From positions 62,001-126,000 of the forward strand of contig NZ_RYDV01000003.1 of the NCBI RefSeq assembly GCF_003971065.1: a stretch of DNA of 64,000 bases. The letters are read 5' to 3'. A program made the position numbers and the translations under genes. The stretch is from Candidimonas sp. SYP-B2681. Lineage in GTDB: Bacteria; Pseudomonadota; Gammaproteobacteria; Burkholderiales; Burkholderiaceae_B. Under the pieces are notes generated by a model. It did no database searches and was not told the DNA's origin. It was given only the letters and a program-made list of their open reading frames with translations. Positions 27,160 to 37,232 of the stretch are shown piece after piece. How positions within the stretch are numbered: position 1 is the stretch's first letter; each line of letters opens with the position of its first letter.

Positions 27160-28032
27160 TCAGCCTTCAACCACTGCATACGCAGAATGGTTATGTATGG
27201 ATTCAAAGTTTTCAGCCTCGATCTTGAAGCGCTGCATACCAGGCAGCTTTTTTAGCTGCACTGCGACGTCGCGCACGAGATCTTCAACAAATTTGGGGTT
27301 TTCATAAGCCCGTTCCGTTACGAACTTTTCGTCACCGCGCTTTAGCAAGCCCCATAGCTCGCACGAGGCCTGCTGTTCAATTGAGCGTATCAAGGAATCG
27401 ACGTCCACACACGAGGGGTCGTTAAAGACCACGTCGACGGTAATATGCGAACGCTGATTATGCGCGCCGTATTCGGAAATCGCTTTGGAACATGGGCATA
27501 AACTGGTAACGGGCACCAGTACGGAAAGCTGGAACTCGACAGCAGGCTGGCCCATTTCGGGGGACATCAGTCCGTCCGAAACCAGACTGCCAACGTCCGG
27601 CTGGGTAGCGTCGCCGTTCTGCACCCGTGCTGTCCATTTGACTTCATAGTCCATCAGGCTGGCAACGCCTGACACCGGAGCGACTTTCATCATGAAATAA
27701 GGAAACGATGCAGCCATGTCGCCTTTCTCGGCATTCAAAAGCGTAAGCATTGCATCGCCCATCTCGCAAAATAGCGCGGGCGTCATGGGCGTTTGCCGGT
27801 AGCGTTCCAGCAAGGCGACAAAACGCGACATATGCGTCCCCTTCTCGTGCGCCGGCAAAGCGACCGTAAGCTCCCAAGTTGCAACGGTCGGGAGCGCATC
27901 GCCAGCGGCTGCGGCGATCATCATAGGGTGGCGCACGCCACGGACCCCCACGCGCTCGATGGCAATGTGACGGGTATCGACGCTGCTCTGCACGTCGGGC
28001 ATGGCAACAGCAGAATCAATCAGAATATTCAT
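27160..28032 (-). CDS. folE2: GTP cyclohydrolase FolE2 (type IB)
   Basis: A 290-residue T-fold enzyme that opens GTP to dihydroneopterin triphosphate, the first step of folate synthesis. The motif [23 protein letters not shown] carries the metal-binding cysteine and histidine of type IB enzymes, which use various metals and can work when zinc is short. The start at 28032 makes it slightly longer than usual; the ATG at 28002 (MPDVQS) is a fair alternative. It lies 114 bp after dxs on the same strand. Confidence 0.95.
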   Translation of the reverse strand: MNILIDSAVAMPDVQSSVDTRHIAIERVGVRGVRHPMMIAAAAGDALPTVATWELTVALPAHEKGTHMSRFVALLERYRQTPMTPALFCEMGDAMLTLLNAEKGDMAASFPYFMMKVAPVSGVASLMDYEVKWTARVQNGDATQPDVGSLVSDGLMSPEMGQPAVEFQLSVLVPVTSLCPCSKAISEYGAHNQRSHITVDVVFNDPSCVDVDSLIRSIEQQASCELWGLLKRGDEKFVTERAYENPKFVEDLVRDVAVQLKKLPGMQRFKIEAENFESIHNHSAYAVVEG

Positions 28033-28146
28033 TATAAAAGCCTGTATGGCGGTCGTCGGACGACGAACACGCGTTTGCGGTTAACACTGCATTATGCGAC
28101 ACATAACGGCCGCATAACCCTATTAACCCTAATGATATTAGGTATT

Positions 28147-30036
28147 TTAACTGGCGACCGACGTTAGGCGCGGTGGAAGCAGAGATGAAAACCGTTGCCG
28201 GATCGAACGCATCACGCCTGGCCCATCTAGCCCCAGTTCGCTAAGAATGACCGCTTGCTCGCCATGATCAATAAACTGGTCCGGAAGGCCTAGCAGCTGA
28301 ACTGGCCGGTCGATTCCTTGGGAACTGAAGAATTCCAGCACTGCGCTGCCTGCCCCGCCCATGATAGCGGCCTCCTCGATCGTGACAAAGCCCTGGTGAG
28401 TTTCTGCCAGGCTTGCCAAAAGAGCTTGGTCGAGCGGCTTGACGAAGCGCATGTCGACAACGGTGGCATCAAGTTCGGCGCCCGCTTGCAAAGCCGCACC
28501 CAACAATGTGCCGAACGCCAAAATGGCGATGCTCTTGCCTTGACGCCTTACGATGGCCTTGCCGATCTCTATCGTATCAAGGCCGGAGTGCACTTCGGCG
28601 CCACAGCCAGCGCCACGAGGATATCGGACCGACGCCGGGCCCGGGTGCTGATAACAAGTGCTGAGCAATAAACGGGCTTCGTTTTCGTCAGACGGCGTTG
28701 CGACCACCATATTGGGAACGCAGCGCAGAAATGCAATGTCGTAGTTGCCGGCATGTGTAGCGCCATCGGCGCCCACGATGCCCGCTCTGTCGAGGGCAAA
28801 CGTTACGTCGAGATTCTGCAATGCCACGTCGTGAATCAACTGGTCGTAGCCCCGTTGCAAAAATGTCGAATAGATGGCGACCACAGGCTTCTGGCCTTCG
28901 CACGCCAAGCCGGCGGCGAACGTTACCGCATGCTGCTCGGCGATGCCTGCATCAACATAACGCATTGGAAAGCGTTGCTCGAACTCGACCATGCCGCTGC
29001 CTTCGCGCATGGCCGGAGTAATACCGAACAGGCGGGTATCGGCTTGCGCCATATCGCACAGCCAGCGCCCGAACACTTGCGTAAACGTTTGCCGCGCAGG
29101 CGCCTTCGACTTCTGAATACCGATGCTGGGATCGAACTTACCGGGGCCGTGATACAGAACGGGATCGGCTTCCGCCAACTTATAGCCCTGCCCCTTTTTG
29201 GTGACCACATGAATAAACTGCAAGCCCCCCAGTTCACGCAAGTTTTCCAGCGTGGGTACCAAGGCATCAAGATCGTGACCATCGATGGGGCCAACGTAAT
29301 TGAAGCCAAGCTCTTCGAATAAGGTCGCCGACGAGACCATGCCTTTCGCATGTCCCTCGAAACGTCGTGCCAGTTCGAGCACCGGAGGCACATGCTGAAG
29401 TACCGCGCGCCCGACATTCTTGGCGGCAGCATAGAACTTACCCGACAGTAACCGGGCCAGATAATGATTTAGCGCGCCGACGGGCGGCGATATCGACATA
29501 TCGTTATCGTTCAGCACTACCAGCACATTGACGTCCGGCATGACGCCCGCATTATTCAAGGCCTCAAAGGCCATACCTGCTGTCATGGCGCCATCGCCGA
29601 TCACCGCAATATGCTGACGCCGGTCCAGACCAGCATTGCGCGACGCCACTGCCATACCCAGTACGGCCGAAATTGACGTCGACGAATGTGCCGTTCCGAA
29701 AGCGTCGTATTCGGATTCGCTACGTTTTGGAAAGCCGGAGATGCCTTCTTTTTGGCGCAAGTGCGCCATTTGATCGCGCCTGCCAGTCAGTATTTTGTGG
29801 GGATATGATTGATGCCCGACATCCCAGACGATGCGATCATCTGGAGTATCAAATACATAATGCAAGGCAATAGTCAACTCTACCGTACCAAGATTCGATG
29901 AAAGATGACCACCGGTTTTCGAGACGGACTGCAGAACGAACTCGCGCAATTGTGTAGCGATCTCTTTGAGCTCGCGTCGATCAAGCTGGCGCAGATCGGC
30001 CGGAAATTGAATTTTTTCAAGAGAGACGTTGGTCAT
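28147..30036 (-). CDS. dxs: 1-deoxy-D-xylulose-5-phosphate synthase
   Basis: A 629-residue thiamine-diphosphate enzyme that joins pyruvate and glyceraldehyde 3-phosphate, the entry to the MEP isoprenoid pathway; its product also feeds PLP and thiamine synthesis. The ThDP motif runs from [13 protein letters not shown] to [11 protein letters not shown], and [12 protein letters not shown] near the N-terminus and [10 protein letters not shown]-like [11 protein letters not shown] in the middle are typical. It follows ispA by 77 bp. Together with ispA it supplies farnesyl diphosphate, the substrate of HpnD, and with pdxA it touches the PLP pathway. Confidence 0.98.
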   Translation of the reverse strand: MTNVSLEKIQFPADLRQLDRRELKEIATQLREFVLQSVSKTGGHLSSNLGTVELTIALHYVFDTPDDRIVWDVGHQSYPHKILTGRRDQMAHLRQKEGISGFPKRSESEYDAFGTAHSSTSISAVLGMAVASRNAGLDRRQHIAVIGDGAMTAGMAFEALNNAGVMPDVNVLVVLNDNDMSISPPVGALNHYLARLLSGKFYAAAKNVGRAVLQHVPPVLELARRFEGHAKGMVSSATLFEELGFNYVGPIDGHDLDALVPTLENLRELGGLQFIHVVTKKGQGYKLAEADPVLYHGPGKFDPSIGIQKSKAPARQTFTQVFGRWLCDMAQADTRLFGITPAMREGSGMVEFEQRFPMRYVDAGIAEQHAVTFAAGLACEGQKPVVAIYSTFLQRGYDQLIHDVALQNLDVTFALDRAGIVGADGATHAGNYDIAFLRCVPNMVVATPSDENEARLLLSTCYQHPGPASVRYPRGAGCGAEVHSGLDTIEIGKAIVRRQGKSIAILAFGTLLGAALQAGAELDATVVDMRFVKPLDQALLASLAETHQGFVTIEEAAIMGGAGSAVLEFFSSQGIDRPVQLLGLPDQFIDHGEQAVILSELGLDGPGVMRSIRQRFSSLLPPRLTSVAS

Positions 30037-30113
30037 ACAAGTTATAGAGTCGTGTGCAAAGAGCAGTTTAGACTGTCAACAATAACAGCAAGCGGAGCAG
30101 GACGATACCGGGA

Positions 30114-31028
30114 TCAGCGGTCGCGCCCCACAATATAGTCGGCGATGCCTGCCAAACGCCCTGCGGAAGGGCCTAACGGCAGCAAGGCAGCGTGTGCCTG
30201 GTCGCGCAGCGATTGAAGCAATTGGCGCGAACCATCAAGCCCCATGATGGAAACATAAGTCGGCTTGTTTTCCGCCGCGTCTTTTCCGGCGGTTTTGCCC
30301 AGAGTAACCGTGTCAGAGGTCACGTCCAAAATATCATCGACGACCTGAAAAGCCAAACCCATGGCTGCAGCGTAACTTTCCAGCCCCGTGCGCGTCGCGG
30401 ATCCAGCTCCAGCAACGATGCCCCCCAGCAAAACGCTCGCCTCGAGCAGGGCTCCGGTTTTCATCCTGTGCATCTGCTGCAGTTGCTCACTGACAAGAAT
30501 CTGGCCGACGCTATCGCAGTCGATAGCCTGCCCCCCTACCATCCCGAGACTACCGGTAGAACGTGCCATCAATTGGGTAGCCTGAACAATCAACGCGGGC
30601 GCGATAGGCATCATTCCAAGCAATTCAAAAGCCAAAGGCTGCAAAGCGTCTCCGGCCAGCATAGCGGTCGCTTCATCGAACTGCACATGCACCGTTGGCC
30701 GTCCGCGACGTAAGGAGTCATCGTCCATGCAGGGTAGGTCGTCGTGCACAAGAGAATAGGCATGGATCAGCTCAACCGCCGCGGCAGCATGGTCGAGTGC
30801 AATGCGTTGCGCTGAAGTTTCAGAGCCCGGTTGCAGCGATGCCTCGCCGGCTGCATAAACCAGCAGAGCACGGACTCGTTTTCCGCCGCCTAAGACAGCA
30901 TAACGCATCGCCTCGTGCAATCTTTCCGGCACGATCGAGGCAGGCGGTAAAAACTGCTCGAGTACGCTTTCGATATGCTGGGCGCGCTCTGGAAGCCAGA
31001 TAGAAAAATCAAGCGAGTGTTGCGGCAT
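30114..31028 (-). CDS. ispA: Farnesyl diphosphate synthase (polyprenyl synthetase)
   Basis: A 304-residue all-helical prenyltransferase that builds farnesyl diphosphate from IPP and DMAPP. The first aspartate-rich motif is HDDLPCMDDD (95-104), with the two-residue insertion of bacterial FPP synthases, and the second is DDILD (231-235). GGGKRVR (48-53) binds IPP. The ATG at 31028, 2 bp after the xseB stop, gives the family N-terminus; the longer frame overlaps xseB. Order xseB-ispA-dxs is common in proteobacteria. Confidence 0.96.
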   Translation of the reverse strand: MPQHSLDFSIWLPERAQHIESVLEQFLPPASIVPERLHEAMRYAVLGGGKRVRALLVYAAGEASLQPGSETSAQRIALDHAAAAVELIHAYSLVHDDLPCMDDDSLRRGRPTVHVQFDEATAMLAGDALQPLAFELLGMMPIAPALIVQATQLMARSTGSLGMVGGQAIDCDSVGQILVSEQLQQMHRMKTGALLEASVLLGGIVAGAGSATRTGLESYAAAMGLAFQVVDDILDVTSDTVTLGKTAGKDAAENKPTYVSIMGLDGSRQLLQSLRDQAHAALLPLGPSAGRLAGIADYIVGRDR

Positions 31029-31030
31029 CC

Positions 31031-31318
31031 TTATTCCTCGTCGCCTGCAGGAGTGTCGGCCAAGGGTTTCAGCAAATTGCCTTGCAACACCTTCACTTGC
31101 TGCTCTGCCTGATCCAGCCGCTTCTGACAAATTTTGGCCAGTTCGACCCCCTTCTCATAAGCAGCCAAGGACTGGTCCAGGGCCAATGAACCATTTTCCA
31201 TTTGAGCTACCAATGCCTCGAGCTGCGCCAGGGCAGTTTCGAAATCTTGGGGTAATGCCGCGTTGCCGACGGAAGGCATACCCGTTGAAGGCGTTTCGTC
31301 CAAATTCTTTTCAACCAT
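31031..31318 (-). CDS. xseB: Exodeoxyribonuclease VII small subunit
   Basis: A 95-residue coiled-coil protein. The core FETALAQLEALVAQMENGSLALDQSL and AYEKGVELAKICQKRLDQAEQQV are signature XseB. With XseA it degrades single-stranded DNA; xseA is not in this window. The ATG at 31318 is chosen because the sequence before it is unlike the family. It is first in the ispA-dxs transcript and divergent from the Rieske oxygenase gene. Confidence 0.95.
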   Translation of the reverse strand: MVEKNLDETPSTGMPSVGNAALPQDFETALAQLEALVAQMENGSLALDQSLAAYEKGVELAKICQKRLDQAEQQVKVLQGNLLKPLADTPAGDEE

Positions 31319-31423
31319 GATCTTGTTCCAGAATATAAGCGTGCCGTAATGCCGCACTTTTCTTTGAATCCACGTCAAATTGTACGAGAAGCGCGGAAAA
31401 TTGCTGAGGCGGGACCCTTGCCA

Positions 31424-31453
31424 TTGTTTTGCAACATTCAAGTCGGGTACAAT
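31424..31453 (+). promoter_or_regulatory. Possible promoter of the Rieske oxygenase gene
   Basis: A -35 TTGTTT (31424-31429) and -10 TACAAT (31448-31453) are separated by 18 bp in the xseB-oxygenase divergent gap. Transcription would begin near 31460, giving a leader of about 80 nt. The -35 is a weak match. Confidence 0.4.
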
Positions 31454-31541
31454 TTCTGCTGCTCGAATTTCATCGGCCAGGCCTTTTTTTTCTTCGCACC
31501 AGGATCACTCCTCCTGGTTTCATCACCGCGGGGGGGGAACT

Positions 31542-32693
31542 ATGACCGACATCGGTCGAGAAGCACATATCGCGCCGGCGCAAACGCAATTGTCAGTTAG
31601 CAGCTATTTTGACGACACCATATTTGCCCGGGAAAAAGAACTCATTTTCAAGAACTCTGCCCTATATATAGGACATGAGAAACTCGTACCCGAGGTGGGT
31701 GACTGGCGCACACTTTTACATGAAAATGCCGGTCGAGCACTGGTACGCGGCCCACAGGGTGTCGAACTACTTTCAAATGTATGTCGTCACCGGCAGGCCA
31801 TAATGCTGGGAGACCTGGCGGGCGACGCCTCGAAGAACACGATATCTAGCGGAAATCTGCGCGACACGGGTGGAAATATCGTGTGTCCGGTTCATCGCTG
31901 GACTTACAGCAAGCAGGGACAACTTTTAGGGGCTCCACAGTTTCCCGAAACACCCTGCATGAACCTGCAAAAATTCACACTGAAAAATTGTCACGGACTG
32001 CTATTCGAAGGGCCTCGCGACCCTGCCCACGACATGGCGGCGTTGTTCAACCAGCCTGAATTCGATTTTTCGGATTACGTGCTGGACCACATAGAAATTC
32101 ATCGGTGTCATTACAACTGGAAGACCTTCATCGAGGTTTATCTTGAAGATTACCATGTAGGTCCTTTTCACCCGGGGCTCGGGAAATTCGTTACCTGTGA
32201 TGATTTAAGCTGGAAATTTTCCGACTGGTACAGTTTGCAAAAGGTCGGGGTGCATAAATCATTGAGCCAGCCCGGCACCGAAACCTATCGCGAATGGCAC
32301 GATCGCCTCATGGACTATCGCGGCGGCGAATCGCCAAATTTCGGGGCGGTATGGGTAACTTATTTCCCAACGCACATGATAGAGCTTTATCCGCATGTGC
32401 TTGTGTTGTCTACCTTGCACCCGGTTGGGCCGCAGGAAACGGTCAATATCGTCGAGTTTTATTATCCCGAAGACATCGTGGCCTTCGAGCGCGAATTCGT
32501 ACAGGCTCAGCGCGCGGCATATATGGAAACCGCTATCGAAGATGACGAAATCGCCGAACGGATGGATGCCGGCCGAAAGGCTTTATTACAGCGCGGCACC
32601 AACGAAGTCGGACCCTATCAGTCACCAATGGAAGACGGCATGCAGCACTTCCACGAATGGTACCGACGCCAAATGGGCGGCGGCCACCCCTAA
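31542..32693 (+). CDS. Rieske non-heme iron oxygenase, alpha-subunit type
   Basis: A 383-residue oxygenase. The Rieske cluster ligands are Cys81-x-His83 and Cys115-x2-His118, with 31 residues between the pairs, longer than the usual 17-20. The mononuclear iron site is seen in EDYHVGPFHPG (His205 and His210, with an acidic partner further on) and the bridging acid just before. It catalyses electron-driven oxidation of an unknown substrate. No reductase or ferredoxin gene is near. The ATG at 31542, after a G-run, fits the family start. It overlaps the convergent sulfurtransferase by 4 bp. Substrate unknown. Confidence 0.88.
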   Translation: MTDIGREAHIAPAQTQLSVSSYFDDTIFAREKELIFKNSALYIGHEKLVPEVGDWRTLLHENAGRALVRGPQGVELLSNVCRHRQAIMLGDLAGDASKNTISSGNLRDTGGNIVCPVHRWTYSKQGQLLGAPQFPETPCMNLQKFTLKNCHGLLFEGPRDPAHDMAALFNQPEFDFSDYVLDHIEIHRCHYNWKTFIEVYLEDYHVGPFHPGLGKFVTCDDLSWKFSDWYSLQKVGVHKSLSQPGTETYREWHDRLMDYRGGESPNFGAVWVTYFPTHMIELYPHVLVLSTLHPVGPQETVNIVEFYYPEDIVAFEREFVQAQRAAYMETAIEDDEIAERMDAGRKALLQRGTNEVGPYQSPMEDGMQHFHEWYRRQMGGGHP

Positions 32694-33553
32694 GAGCGCG
32701 CCACCGGGCGCGCTGGGTCGCTGCACCACTCGCTCCAGGAACCCGGATACAACGCCGAGCCTGACAAACCTGCAAGCTCCATAGCGAAAAGATTGTGGCA
32801 CGCTGTAATACCAGAGCCGCACTGATGCACGACACGTTCAGGCGCAACGCCATGCAGCAAGGTCTCGAAATGGCGGCGCAGTTCCATGGGCGATCTGAAA
32901 CGCCCATTTTCTTGTAAATTGAGACTACTGGGGTAATTCAGCGCTGCTGGTATGTGCCCCGCTACCGGGTCCATGGGTTCGACTTCACCCCTGAATCGTT
33001 CGGTGGCACGGGCATCGATCACCGTGAACCGCGGCTTATCGATGTTCTCGAGCACTGCCTGGGCATCAACCGTCGGCATGGCAGCCTGATCGGGGTAAGA
33101 GGCGTCGGGCAGTGCCTGCGCCTCGAACGCTTTGGGCAGGTTGATACCTTTTTCAATGGGGCCAGCCGCCCCGACCCATGCTGACCAGCCGCCATCAAGG
33201 ACCAGAATTTTTTCATGTCCGAGCCAGCGTAGCATCCACCAAAGATGTGCCGCGAACATACTATTTCCCCCATCGTAAATAACGACCTGGGATTGGGGGC
33301 TGAGCCCTTGCGTACGCATGAATGCAGCAAAGTCGGTGCGAGCCGGCAAGGGATGGCGACCATTCCTGCCTGTTTTAGGCGCCGATAATTGACGTTCGTG
33401 ATCGAGGTAAAGAGCCCCAGGGATATGCCCTTGCTCGTAGGCTTGCCGACCGGCCTGATGGTTGATCAGATCATGTCTTACGTCGAAAATCAGCCAGCCT
33501 GGGCAGGATATTTTTTCGCGTAGTTCGTGGGCTTCAATCAATAAATCAGACAC
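32690..33553 (-). CDS. sseA: 3-mercaptopyruvate sulfurtransferase (two-domain rhodanese)
   Basis: A 287-residue enzyme with two rhodanese domains. The catalytic loop CGSGITA in the second domain (Cys245) is the mercaptopyruvate type rather than the CRKGVT of thiosulfate rhodaneses. The first domain (FDVRHDL, GHIPGALYLDH) is inactive as usual. I start at the GTG at 33553 because GGAGG lies six bases before it and the protein then matches family length; this overlaps the upstream EamA gene by 8 bp. It transfers sulfur to thiols or cyanide. Confidence 0.9.
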   Translation of the reverse strand: MSDLLIEAHELREKISCPGWLIFDVRHDLINHQAGRQAYEQGHIPGALYLDHERQLSAPKTGRNGRHPLPARTDFAAFMRTQGLSPQSQVVIYDGGNSMFAAHLWWMLRWLGHEKILVLDGGWSAWVGAAGPIEKGINLPKAFEAQALPDASYPDQAAMPTVDAQAVLENIDKPRFTVIDARATERFRGEVEPMDPVAGHIPAALNYPSSLNLQENGRFRSPMELRRHFETLLHGVAPERVVHQCGSGITACHNLFAMELAGLSGSALYPGSWSEWCSDPARPVARS

Positions 33554-34469
33554 GTCTGACCTCCGGTTCTTCGGTTTGCAGGGTGGCGGCCTGAACAGCT
33601 GCCGTATTTTGACCGCGCATGACGCGATCTTCACTATAAGTTCGCCAGATGGATAATATTCCGGATGCGATGATTAATGCCATTCCGCTCCAGGCGATCA
33701 CATCTGGCAAATCGTCCCAAAATACCAGTCCCAGCATGGCGGCAAAAATAATGGTTGTATATTGGAGTGCCGCGGTCAGTAAGGCGGAACCCAGTCCGAA
33801 AGCACGCGTCATGGCGAGCTGTCCAACCAGCCCCAAGACACCGACCCCGCCCAAGGCCAGCCAGGCGGCGATATCAATGTTATGCCAACCTTCGGCAGCC
33901 AGGCCGATCACACTGGACAAGCACACACAGCACGAAAAAATCAATACGGTGCGCCACTCTGGTTCGCCAACGCGCCCCAATTCGCGTATCTGCATCATGG
34001 CAATGGCCGATAAGGCTCCCGCTGCGAGGCCAACGCCCGCTGCCACCCAGTGATCCGCCCCTATGCTGGGGCGCAGTACGGCAACGACACCTAGAAAGCC
34101 AAGCAATACGGCGATAATACGGACAGGGTCGCGTTGCGATCCGCCACGCGCCAGCATCCAACCCGCAATGAATAAGGGAGCCGTGTAATTAAGACTAATC
34201 GCCGTCGACAGCGGCAAATGAGCGATGGCATAGAAGCTGAGCCACATGGATGTAACGCCAGAAGCGTTACGCCAAAAATGCAACTTCCAGCTGGGGGGCC
34301 TTAGGCTTCGGCGAGTGACCCGGGCCCAGAAAACAATAAGCAGCACCGAAGGTATGCCACGAAACAACACCACATGCGGCAGAGTGGCCCCATAATCAGA
34401 GGCGACTTTCACGCAGGCCCCCATGCCAGCAAACATGATACTCGCCAGTAACATCCACAGAGACTGCAT
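33546..34469 (-). CDS. EamA/DMT-family transporter
   Basis: A 307-residue membrane protein with about ten segments forming two EamA repeats (first repeat roughly residues 1-140, second about 150-285). The motif LSTAISLNYTAPLF near residue 90 is typical of the drug/metabolite transporter group. Such carriers export amino acids, nucleosides or other metabolites; the substrate here is unknown. It overlaps the sulfurtransferase gene by 8 bp and is divergent from htpX. Confidence 0.88.
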   Translation of the reverse strand: MQSLWMLLASIMFAGMGACVKVASDYGATLPHVVLFRGIPSVLLIVFWARVTRRSLRPPSWKLHFWRNASGVTSMWLSFYAIAHLPLSTAISLNYTAPLFIAGWMLARGGSQRDPVRIIAVLLGFLGVVAVLRPSIGADHWVAAGVGLAAGALSAIAMMQIRELGRVGEPEWRTVLIFSCCVCLSSVIGLAAEGWHNIDIAAWLALGGVGVLGLVGQLAMTRAFGLGSALLTAALQYTTIIFAAMLGLVFWDDLPDVIAWSGMALIIASGILSIWRTYSEDRVMRGQNTAAVQAATLQTEEPEVRRV

Positions 34470-34616
34470 GCAATCGACCGAAGTTGAGTTTTAAACCAAA
34501 GTCGATACTATACTCTGCACTTTTCCAAATTTACGGTTGGGTATGCTTTAAATATGGGAACTGGCCTCCATATAGATAGTCAAAGCCCATTGCTTGCTCG
34601 CGGAAACCATATATAT

Positions 34617-35498
34617 ATGAAACGAATCTTCTTATTCTTGCTTACCAACGTCGCCGTCATGGTGGTACTTAGTGCGTCCATGAATGTACTTGGCGTAGGC
34701 CGCTACCTTACTGCCAACGGCCTGGACCTCACCCAATTGCTGATTTTTTCAGCACTCATTGGATTCACCGGCTCCATCATCTCGCTGTTGATCAGCAAAT
34801 GGATGGCAAAACAAAGTACGGGCGCACGGGTCATCGACCCCCAGGCACCCGCCACCCCTCAGGAAGCCTGGCTCGTTGACACAGTACACCAATTAGCCGA
34901 CCGCGCCGGCATAGGCCGCCCCGAGGTAGCGATTTACGACGGAGCCCCCAACGCGTTCGCCACCGGCGCCTTCAAGAACGATGCGCTTGTCGCCGTCTCT
35001 ACTGGCTTGCTCAGCAGCATGACTGAAGAGGAAGTCGCCGCCGTACTGGGCCATGAGATCGCTCACGTCGCCAATGGCGACATGATTACGCTTACCTTGA
35101 TCCAGGGTGTGGTCAATACCTTTGTCGTTTTCTTCGCGCGCATCGTCGGTTACTTCGTGGACCGGGCAATTTTCAAAAACGACCGAGGTGTTGGCGCCGG
35201 GTACTACATCACGGTAATCGTCTGTGAAATAGTATTTGGGGTGCTGGCTTCGATCATCGTTGCCTGGTTTTCGCGCCATCGTGAATACCGCGCGGATGCC
35301 GGATCGGCCAGCTTGCTTGGTTCGCGAGAACCCATGATCCGTGCTCTAGCTCGCTTGGGCGGCGTCCAAGCCGGTGAATTGCCAAAGGCCTTTCAGGCAT
35401 CAGGCATCTCGGGAAATCGCTCGATCAGCGCAATGTTTGCTTCGCATCCACCCATCGAAGCACGAATTCATGCCTTGCAAGTAGCACCGCACGTTTAA
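34617..35498 (+). CDS. htpX: Membrane metalloprotease HtpX
   Basis: A 293-residue inner-membrane zinc protease involved in quality control of membrane proteins. The catalytic motif is HEIAH (His146, Glu147, His150), with the third ligand probably in the EYRADAGSA stretch. Four membrane segments are visible, two near the N-terminus and two after the HExxH. The ATG at 34617 gives [15 protein letters not shown], the standard HtpX start; earlier in-frame residues are not family-like. It is followed 28 bp later by the Na/Pi cotransporter gene. Confidence 0.95.
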   Translation: MKRIFLFLLTNVAVMVVLSASMNVLGVGRYLTANGLDLTQLLIFSALIGFTGSIISLLISKWMAKQSTGARVIDPQAPATPQEAWLVDTVHQLADRAGIGRPEVAIYDGAPNAFATGAFKNDALVAVSTGLLSSMTEEEVAAVLGHEIAHVANGDMITLTLIQGVVNTFVVFFARIVGYFVDRAIFKNDRGVGAGYYITVIVCEIVFGVLASIIVAWFSRHREYRADAGSASLLGSREPMIRALARLGGVQAGELPKAFQASGISGNRSISAMFASHPPIEARIHALQVAPHV

Positions 35499-35526
35499 GT
35501 TCTAATGGCTGGTTTATGATGCAGCC

Positions 35527-37203
35527 ATGAAAGAACTATTTGCTATCCTGAACTTCGGCGGCTACATAGCATTATTGCTATGGGGCGTGCACATGGTACA
35601 AACCGGAGTTCAGCGAGCATTTGGTACGGCACTGGGCGTATGGATGGGACGGGCATTAGGCACGCGCATGCGTGCCTTATTCACTGGTTTGGCCATTACT
35701 TCGGCTATACAAAGCAGCACGGCTACAGGCCTGATGATCACGAGCTTTGCTGCGGGCGGCATGGTTGCCTTGGCACCAGCACTGGCCGCCATGCTGGGCG
35801 CCAATGTCGGAACCACCATCATTGTCCAGTTATTGTCATTCAACCTCACAGCGTTGGCCCCGGCCTTCATACTGGTGGGTGTATGGTTGTTTCGCCGACA
35901 TCAACCAAGCCGCCGACGCGATTTAGGGCGCGTCTTCATCGGACTGGGCCTGCTGCTGCTGGCCCTGCATGAACTCGTTCTGCTATTTAGCCCCTTAAAA
36001 GATGCCGAGCTGCTTAAGATTCTGCTTGACGCGTTAAGCGATCAACCCGTTATCGCATTGCTATTGGCTGCTGTGCTGACGTGGGCGGCGCATTCCAGCG
36101 TGGCAGTCGTGGTGCTGATCATGTCCCTTAGCACCCACCATCTGGTAGATGCGCCCTTGGCGTTTGCCCTGGTATTGGGCGCAAATCTGGGCACAGCGAT
36201 CAATCCCATTCTTGAGGGCGGCAGTGCCGAAGATCCTGCTACGCGCCGATTACCACTGGGCAATCTAGGCACCCGGGTGGCCGGCTGCGTGCTGGCCTTG
36301 ATGATATTACCGTGGCTGCCTTCCATGATGAGCATGCTGACACACGATTCGGCGCGTGCAGTGGCAAATTTCCATACCCTTTTCAATATTGTCATCGCGC
36401 TGATCTTCCTGCCGTTGCTCACCCCCTATTCGCGGCTGATGATACGGCTGCTGCCAAAGCGGGCCGACCCGAACGATCAATCGCGTCCTTTGTACCTCGA
36501 TGAGCTGGCACACGAGGTGCCGGGCATAGCGCTGGGCAACGCCGCGAGGGAAGCGTTACGCCTGGCCGATATGCTGCAGGGCCTGCTTGGCATGGCACGC
36601 GCCGCCTTCTTACGCGATAATCGCCATCGGCTGGCCCAGGCGCGCTACCTTAACAGCGCCATCGATCGACTCGACCGACTGATCACGACCTACTTGGCAA
36701 CGCTGGATCAGGATGCCATGAATAAAGAAGATCATCGTCGGCGCGATGAAATTCTGGCATTCTCTGCCAATATCGCTCACGCTGCCAGCATGACCACGAG
36801 CGGTCTGCTCGGGCACGCTGCCGCACTTTACAAAAAGGGGTGGTCGTTCACGAATCAACAACGGGAAGAACTTACCGAGGTGCTTGACAGACTAATACGC
36901 AACCAGCGCCAGACAGCCGCACTGTTCGTATCTGAAGACATCAAAAGCGCAAGATACCTTGCGTTTGAAAAGGACCACTTCCGGGAGCTGGAAAGCAGTG
37001 CCGCAGATCAGCACCTTCGAGACATAAAGTCCGGACGTCTCGACCAGGCAGAAGTCGGCTCGTTTTATCTGGACATTTTGCGCGATGTAAAAACCATCAA
37101 TTCGTACATGGTGGAAGCCTCAGCGTATCCTATCCTCGCGAAAAACAACGAACTACTGCCCAATCGCCTGCGCGATAATGGCGATGCCCCGGAATTGGCG
37201 TAA
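35527..37203 (+). CDS. Na/Pi cotransporter family protein with PhoU-like C-terminus
   Basis: A 558-residue protein. The membrane part (residues 1-310) has the two inverted QSS-type repeats of the NptA family, AIQSSTATGLMITSF and AHSSVAVVVLIMS, which form the sodium and phosphate site. The C-terminal 220 residues are helical and resemble PhoU, a layout known from YjbB-type phosphate exporters. It may move phosphate out or in with sodium. It follows htpX closely and ends 29 bp before the convergent hydrolase gene. Confidence 0.9.
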   Translation: MKELFAILNFGGYIALLLWGVHMVQTGVQRAFGTALGVWMGRALGTRMRALFTGLAITSAIQSSTATGLMITSFAAGGMVALAPALAAMLGANVGTTIIVQLLSFNLTALAPAFILVGVWLFRRHQPSRRRDLGRVFIGLGLLLLALHELVLLFSPLKDAELLKILLDALSDQPVIALLLAAVLTWAAHSSVAVVVLIMSLSTHHLVDAPLAFALVLGANLGTAINPILEGGSAEDPATRRLPLGNLGTRVAGCVLALMILPWLPSMMSMLTHDSARAVANFHTLFNIVIALIFLPLLTPYSRLMIRLLPKRADPNDQSRPLYLDELAHEVPGIALGNAAREALRLADMLQGLLGMARAAFLRDNRHRLAQARYLNSAIDRLDRLITTYLATLDQDAMNKEDHRRRDEILAFSANIAHAASMTTSGLLGHAAALYKKGWSFTNQQREELTEVLDRLIRNQRQTAALFVSEDIKSARYLAFEKDHFRELESSAADQHLRDIKSGRLDQAEVGSFYLDILRDVKTINSYMVEASAYPILAKNNELLPNRLRDNGDAPELA

Positions 37204-37232
37204 ACCAAAGCGCGAGATCGCCTTACCCTCGA

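Noticed and set aside
28128-28142. CCTAAT-GAT-ATTAGG palindrome after dxs as a terminator
   Set aside because: No U-run follows on the minus strand, and the AT-rich stem is weak. It may be chance.
28753-29322. A 189-residue plus-strand frame opposite dxs
   Set aside because: Antisense to conserved dxs sequence; no start signal or family pattern.
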